Of a stretch of 14,192 bases of DNA, positions 11,243 to 14,192 are shown one piece after another. The stretch comes from AC-32 sp045806105. GTDB taxonomy: Bacteria; Actinomycetota; Thermoleophilia; Gaiellales; Gaiellaceae. The translations under genes were made by a program, and so were the position numbers. The stretch spans positions 1 to 14,192 of the forward strand of contig JBJMJY010000045.1 in assembly GCA_045806105.1 (NCBI GenBank). The letters are read 5' to 3'. The notes beneath the pieces were generated by a model. It was not told where the DNA came from. It made no database searches and saw nothing but the letters and a program-made list of their open reading frames with translations. Numbering within the stretch: position 1 is the stretch's first letter; every line of letters starts with the position of its first letter.

Positions 11243-13414
11243 CGCCGAGACGACGGCGGCCGTCGAGACGACCGTGGGCGGCTCGCCGACCCCCTTGGCG
11301 CCGTAGGGCGCGTCAGGCTCCGGCAGCTCGACGAGCTCAGCGTCGACCGGCGGCATGTCGAGTGTGGTGGGGATCAGGTAGTCGGTGAAGCTGGCGTTGG
11401 TGATCAGGCCGTCGTGCGTCTGGATCTCCTCCATCAGCGCGAGCCCGAGGCCCTGCGCCGCGCCACCCTCGATCTGCCCGTGGACGGCCTGCGGGTTCAT
11501 CGCCTTGCCCACGTCCTGGGCGGTGCCGATCCAGACCACGCGCGAGAGGCCGAGCTCGACGTCCACCTCGGCGACGACGCGCATGGCGGCGCAGATGTAG
11601 GCGACGTGAACTCGCTCGCCAGTCACCTGCCCGTTCTCCGGGTCGAGCGGGAAGGTGCGCGAGTGGTGGTAGGTGCGCTCGAGGTCGACCTCGCCGCCGG
11701 TCTCGCGGAACTCCTCGAGCGCCTCCTGGCACGCGAGCCGCACCGCGCCCGCGGCCATCCACGTGAGGCGCGAGGCCGACGCCGAGCCGGCGGAGTCGAC
11801 GCCGTCGGTCGAGCCGGGGAGGAGGGCGACGTTGTCGGTGCCGAGCTCGGTGCGCGCGACCTGCAGGATCACGCCGGTCACGCCCTGGCCGACCTCCGCG
11901 GCGGCGCAGCGCACCTCCGCGGCGAGTCGCTCGTCCGGCCCGACCCAGAGCCGGACGCGCGCCGAGCAGGCGTCATCGAAGCCTTCCGAGTAGCAGACGT
12001 TCTTGAAGCCGACCGCGAAACCGACGCCGCGCTTCACGCCCTGGCCGTGGGTGGTGTTGCCGGCGCCGCCCGGGAGGCGGATCGGGTCCCGCGGCAGCTC
12101 CTCTGGCTCCGGGACCGGCAGGTCGGCGGCCCGCCGGATCACCTCCGCGACGGGCAGGGAGCCGCTCACGACCTGCCCGGTCGGCATCGTGTCGCCGGGC
12201 TGGAGCGCGTTCAGCAGCCGCAGCTCGACCGGGTCGATCTCGAGCGCGGCGGCGAGCCTGTCCATCTGTGCCTCGTGTGCGAAGCAGCCCTGTACGGCGC
12301 CGAAGCCGCGCATCGCGCCGCACGGTGGGTTGTTCGAGTAGACGCAGGTCGACTCGACCAGCGCGTTCTCGACCTTGTACGGGCCGCAAGCGAACGCGGC
12401 CGCGTTCGAACAGACGGCCGCGGAGCTGGAGGCGTAGGCGCCGCCGTCGAGCAGGATCTTCGCGCGCACGCACACCAGCCGCCCGTCGCGCGTCGCGCGG
12501 TGCTCCATCCAGATCTTCGCGGGGTGCCGGTGGACGTGGCCCACGAACGACTCCTCGCGTGAGTAGACGATCTTCACGGGACGGTCGGTGTGGAGGGCGA
12601 GCATCGCCCCGTGGATCTGCATCGAGAGGTCCTCCCGCCCGCCGAAGGCGCCGCCGACCCCGGCAAGGTGGATGCGCACCTGCTCCTTGTCGAGGTCGAG
12701 GCAGGGCGCGACCTGGTCGCGGTCGACGTGCAGCCACTGCGTGGCGACGTAGATGTCGACGCCGCCGTCGCCGTCCGGAACCGCCAGCCCCGACTCCGGT
12801 CCGAGGAACGCCTGGTCCTGGATGCCGAGCTCGTACACGCCGTCGACGGACACGTCGCCCTGCGCATCCGGGTCGCCGTGTCGGACGACGATCGTGCGGA
12901 GCACGTTCGGGCGCGGGTCCTCACGGAAGCCGTGGCCGGCGGTCGGGTTCTCGTCGTGGATCGGCGGCTGCTCGGTCGCGCGCTCCATGTCGACGACCGG
13001 CTCGAGCGGCTCGTACTCGACCAGCACCCGCTCCGCCGCCCGCCGCGACTGCTCCGGGTGCTCGGCGGCGACGAGCGCGACCGGCTCGCCGAAGTAGCGG
13101 ACACGGTCGATCGCGAGCACCGGCTGGTCGGGGAACTCGAGCCCGTACGTCTTCGCGCCCGGCACGTCCTCGTGCGTGAGCACCGCGTGCACGCCCGGCA
13201 TCGCGAGCGCCTGCGAGATGTCGACCTCGAGGATCCGCGCGTGCGCGTGCGGGCTGCGGACGGTGTGGCCCCAGAGCATCCCCGCCGCGGCGAGGTCGCT
13301 CGCGTACGCGAACTCGCCCGTCACCTTCGGCACCGCGTCGCTGCGCGCGACGACCTCGCCGACGCGACCGAGCTGGAGCTGCGTCGCCCCTTCCAGCAGC
13401 CGGCTACCCGGCAT
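11174..13414 (-). CDS. Molybdenum-binding subunit of a xanthine dehydrogenase-family hydroxylase
   Basis: The 746-residue product is the large, molybdenum cofactor-binding subunit of a three-subunit hydroxylase. Motifs run in order: the GEFAYASDL N-terminal domain, GVGGAFGGREDL (E261), NPPCGAMRGFG (R369), AEVGQGVTG near 510, TAQDVGKAMNP and GAKGVGEPP (E711). The glutamates and arginine correspond to the xanthine dehydrogenase active site, not to the CO dehydrogenase AYRCSFR loop. The substrate is uncertain: purines, aldehydes and N-heterocycles are all possible. ATG at 13414 overlaps the end of the 2Fe-2S gene by 11 nt. The frame extends to 13498, inside that gene. The 3' end overlaps the convergent EamA gene. 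Confidence 0.88.
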   Translation of the reverse strand: MPGSRLLEGATQLQLGRVGEVVARSDAVPKVTGEFAYASDLAAAGMLWGHTVRSPHAHARILEVDISQALAMPGVHAVLTHEDVPGAKTYGLEFPDQPVLAIDRVRYFGEPVALVAAEHPEQSRRAAERVLVEYEPLEPVVDMERATEQPPIHDENPTAGHGFREDPRPNVLRTIVVRHGDPDAQGDVSVDGVYELGIQDQAFLGPESGLAVPDGDGGVDIYVATQWLHVDRDQVAPCLDLDKEQVRIHLAGVGGAFGGREDLSMQIHGAMLALHTDRPVKIVYSREESFVGHVHRHPAKIWMEHRATRDGRLVCVRAKILLDGGAYASSSAAVCSNAAAFACGPYKVENALVESTCVYSNNPPCGAMRGFGAVQGCFAHEAQMDRLAAALEIDPVELRLLNALQPGDTMPTGQVVSGSLPVAEVIRRAADLPVPEPEELPRDPIRLPGGAGNTTHGQGVKRGVGFAVGFKNVCYSEGFDDACSARVRLWVGPDERLAAEVRCAAAEVGQGVTGVILQVARTELGTDNVALLPGSTDGVDSAGSASASRLTWMAAGAVRLACQEALEEFRETGGEVDLERTYHHSRTFPLDPENGQVTGERVHVAYICAAMRVVAEVDVELGLSRVVWIGTAQDVGKAMNPQAVHGQIEGGAAQGLGLALMEEIQTHDGLITNASFTDYLIPTTLDMPPVDAELVELPEPDAPYGAKGVGEPPTVVSTAAVVSALRAASGRELSRVPVRPDDLAGL

Positions 13415-13871
13415 CGGAAAGGCCCACCGCGAAGCGGACGGCGTCGAAGATCTTCGCGTAGCCGGTGCAGCGGCAGAGGTTTCCCGAGAGGGCCTCACGC
13501 AGTTCGTCCTCGGTCGGCGCCGGGTTGTGCTCGAGCAGGTCGGCGGCCGCGACGATCAGGCCCGGGGTGCAGAAGCCGCACTGGACGGCGCCGGTCTCGG
13601 TGAACGCCTCCTGCACCGGGTGCAGCTCACCCTCGCGCCCGAGCCCCTCGACCGTCACGACGTTGTGCCCGTCGGCCTGGGCGGCGAGGACGAGGCACGC
13701 GCAGACGAGCGTGCCGTCGAGCAGCACCGAGCAGGAGCCGCACTCGCCTTGCTCGCACGCGTTCTTCGAGCCCGGCAGGCCGAGGCGCTCCCGAAGCGCG
13801 AACAGCAGGCTCTCGCCCTCCCAGACCTCGGTCTGGTGGCGCTCGCCGTTAACCGTGAGAGCGATCCTCAC
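13404..13871 (-). CDS. 2Fe-2S subunit of the molybdenum hydroxylase
   Basis: The 155-residue protein carries the two [2Fe-2S] clusters that pass electrons from molybdenum to FAD. The plant-ferredoxin-type site is C39, C44, C47 and C59; the C-terminal site is C98, C101, C133 and C135 within QCGFCTPG and LCRCTGY. GTG at 13871 was preferred over GTG at 13880: it shares GTGA with the stop of the FAD gene, begins MRIALTVNGE as family members do, and has GAGAGG eight nt upstream, whereas that box would directly abut the 13880 start. It overlaps the Mo subunit by 11 nt. All key cysteines are intact. Confidence 0.92.
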   Translation of the reverse strand: MRIALTVNGERHQTEVWEGESLLFALRERLGLPGSKNACEQGECGSCSVLLDGTLVCACLVLAAQADGHNVVTVEGLGREGELHPVQEAFTETGAVQCGFCTPGLIVAAADLLEHNPAPTEDELREALSGNLCRCTGYAKIFDAVRFAVGLSDAG

Positions 13872-14192
13872 GCGAGACACCTCTCGAGCGCGCGCTGCGT
13901 GAGGACCCGGAGCGCGTGCCGGCGGTAGCGCGCAGTGCCGCGAACGTCGTCGATCGGGCTCGCGGTCTCCGCGACGAGCTCGGGGAAACCGTCGCGCTCG
14001 GCCAGCGGCGCGGTGACCAGCCCGGGCACCGGCCCCGCCGAGCCGTAGGACGCCCGCACCTCGTCGCCGTCGACCACGAGCGCGAGCGAGACGACCGCGA
14101 TCACCATCGCGTTCCGCGGCCCGACCTTCATGAACGTCTGGCCCGGCCCAGGCGTCGGAAGCCGCACGCCGAGGATCAGCTCGTCGGGCTCC
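13868..14192 (-). CDS. FAD-binding subunit of the molybdenum hydroxylase, C-terminal part
   Basis: Only the C-terminal domain is in the window; the gene continues past the right edge, and no stop interrupts the frame to base 14192. Visible sequence begins EPDELILGVRLP and includes FMKVGPRNAMVIAVVSLALVV, VRASYGSAGPVPGLV and RYRRHALRVLTQRAL, matching the CO dehydrogenase flavoprotein C-terminal domain. It would accept electrons from the 2Fe-2S subunit. The stop TGA overlaps the next gene's GTG. Gene order FAD, 2Fe-2S, Mo is that of cox-type clusters. Confidence 0.85.
   Translation of the reverse strand, partial: EPDELILGVRLPTPGPGQTFMKVGPRNAMVIAVVSLALVVDGDEVRASYGSAGPVPGLVTAPLAERDGFPELVAETASPIDDVRGTARYRRHALRVLTQRALERCLA

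Overview
The window is very GC-rich. It has short intergenic gaps, frequent GTG/TTG starts, several 4-nt stop/start overlaps, and TANNNT promoter boxes 6-7 nt before start codons (the leaderless style common in Actinobacteria). With a GerW/YtfJ gene, several acyl-CoA crotonases and a phenylacetate oxygenase cluster, this suggests a soil-type actinobacterium, perhaps a Thermoleophilia relative; that placement is inference.

Layout. (1) 1-1410, plus: end of paaA, then paaB, paaC and paaD of the phenylacetyl-CoA 1,2-epoxidase, tightly coupled; no paaE follows. (2) 1432-3432, minus: a three-gene operon of two small membrane proteins and a secreted calcineurin-type phosphatase with a DNRLRE domain. 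(3) 3459-3728, plus: a lone HigA-like XRE regulator, divergent from that operon across a 26-bp gap that holds a perfect 6+1+6 palindrome overlapping -10 boxes for both directions. (4) 3725-5109, minus: a PaaG-type crotonase and a duplicated DUF4389 membrane protein. (5) 5147-6091, plus: an HtrA-like protease with a PDZ domain and no signal peptide. (6) 6088-9582, minus: one apparent operon of an EthD-like protein, a BamA/Oah-like crotonase, a 7 x 12-bp repeat array, a PaaF-type hydratase, GerW and LtrA. (7) 9799-11242, plus: a YdcZ-family and an EamA-family transporter. (8) 11174-14192, minus: a molybdenum hydroxylase (FAD, 2Fe-2S and Mo subunits; the FAD gene runs off the right edge), overlapping the EamA gene tail to tail by 69 nt.

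How it fits together. PaaA-D epoxidises phenylacetyl-CoA, a PaaG-type isomerase makes the oxepin, and a PaaF-type hydratase acts after ring opening, so the left two thirds look like a dispersed aromatic acyl-CoA catabolic neighbourhood. The third crotonase resembles the ring-opening hydrolase of anaerobic benzoyl-CoA degradation and is the least expected enzyme here. No gene-free stretch exceeds 300 bases; the longest is 9583-9798. I see no rRNA, tRNA, CRISPR array or insertion sequence. The strongest candidates for something undescribed are the XRE/palindrome/membrane-protein/phosphatase module, the repeat array with its complementary 9-mer inside the crotonase operon, the hairpin at the paaD start, and the tandem DUF4389 gene with a perfect 42-bp internal repeat.
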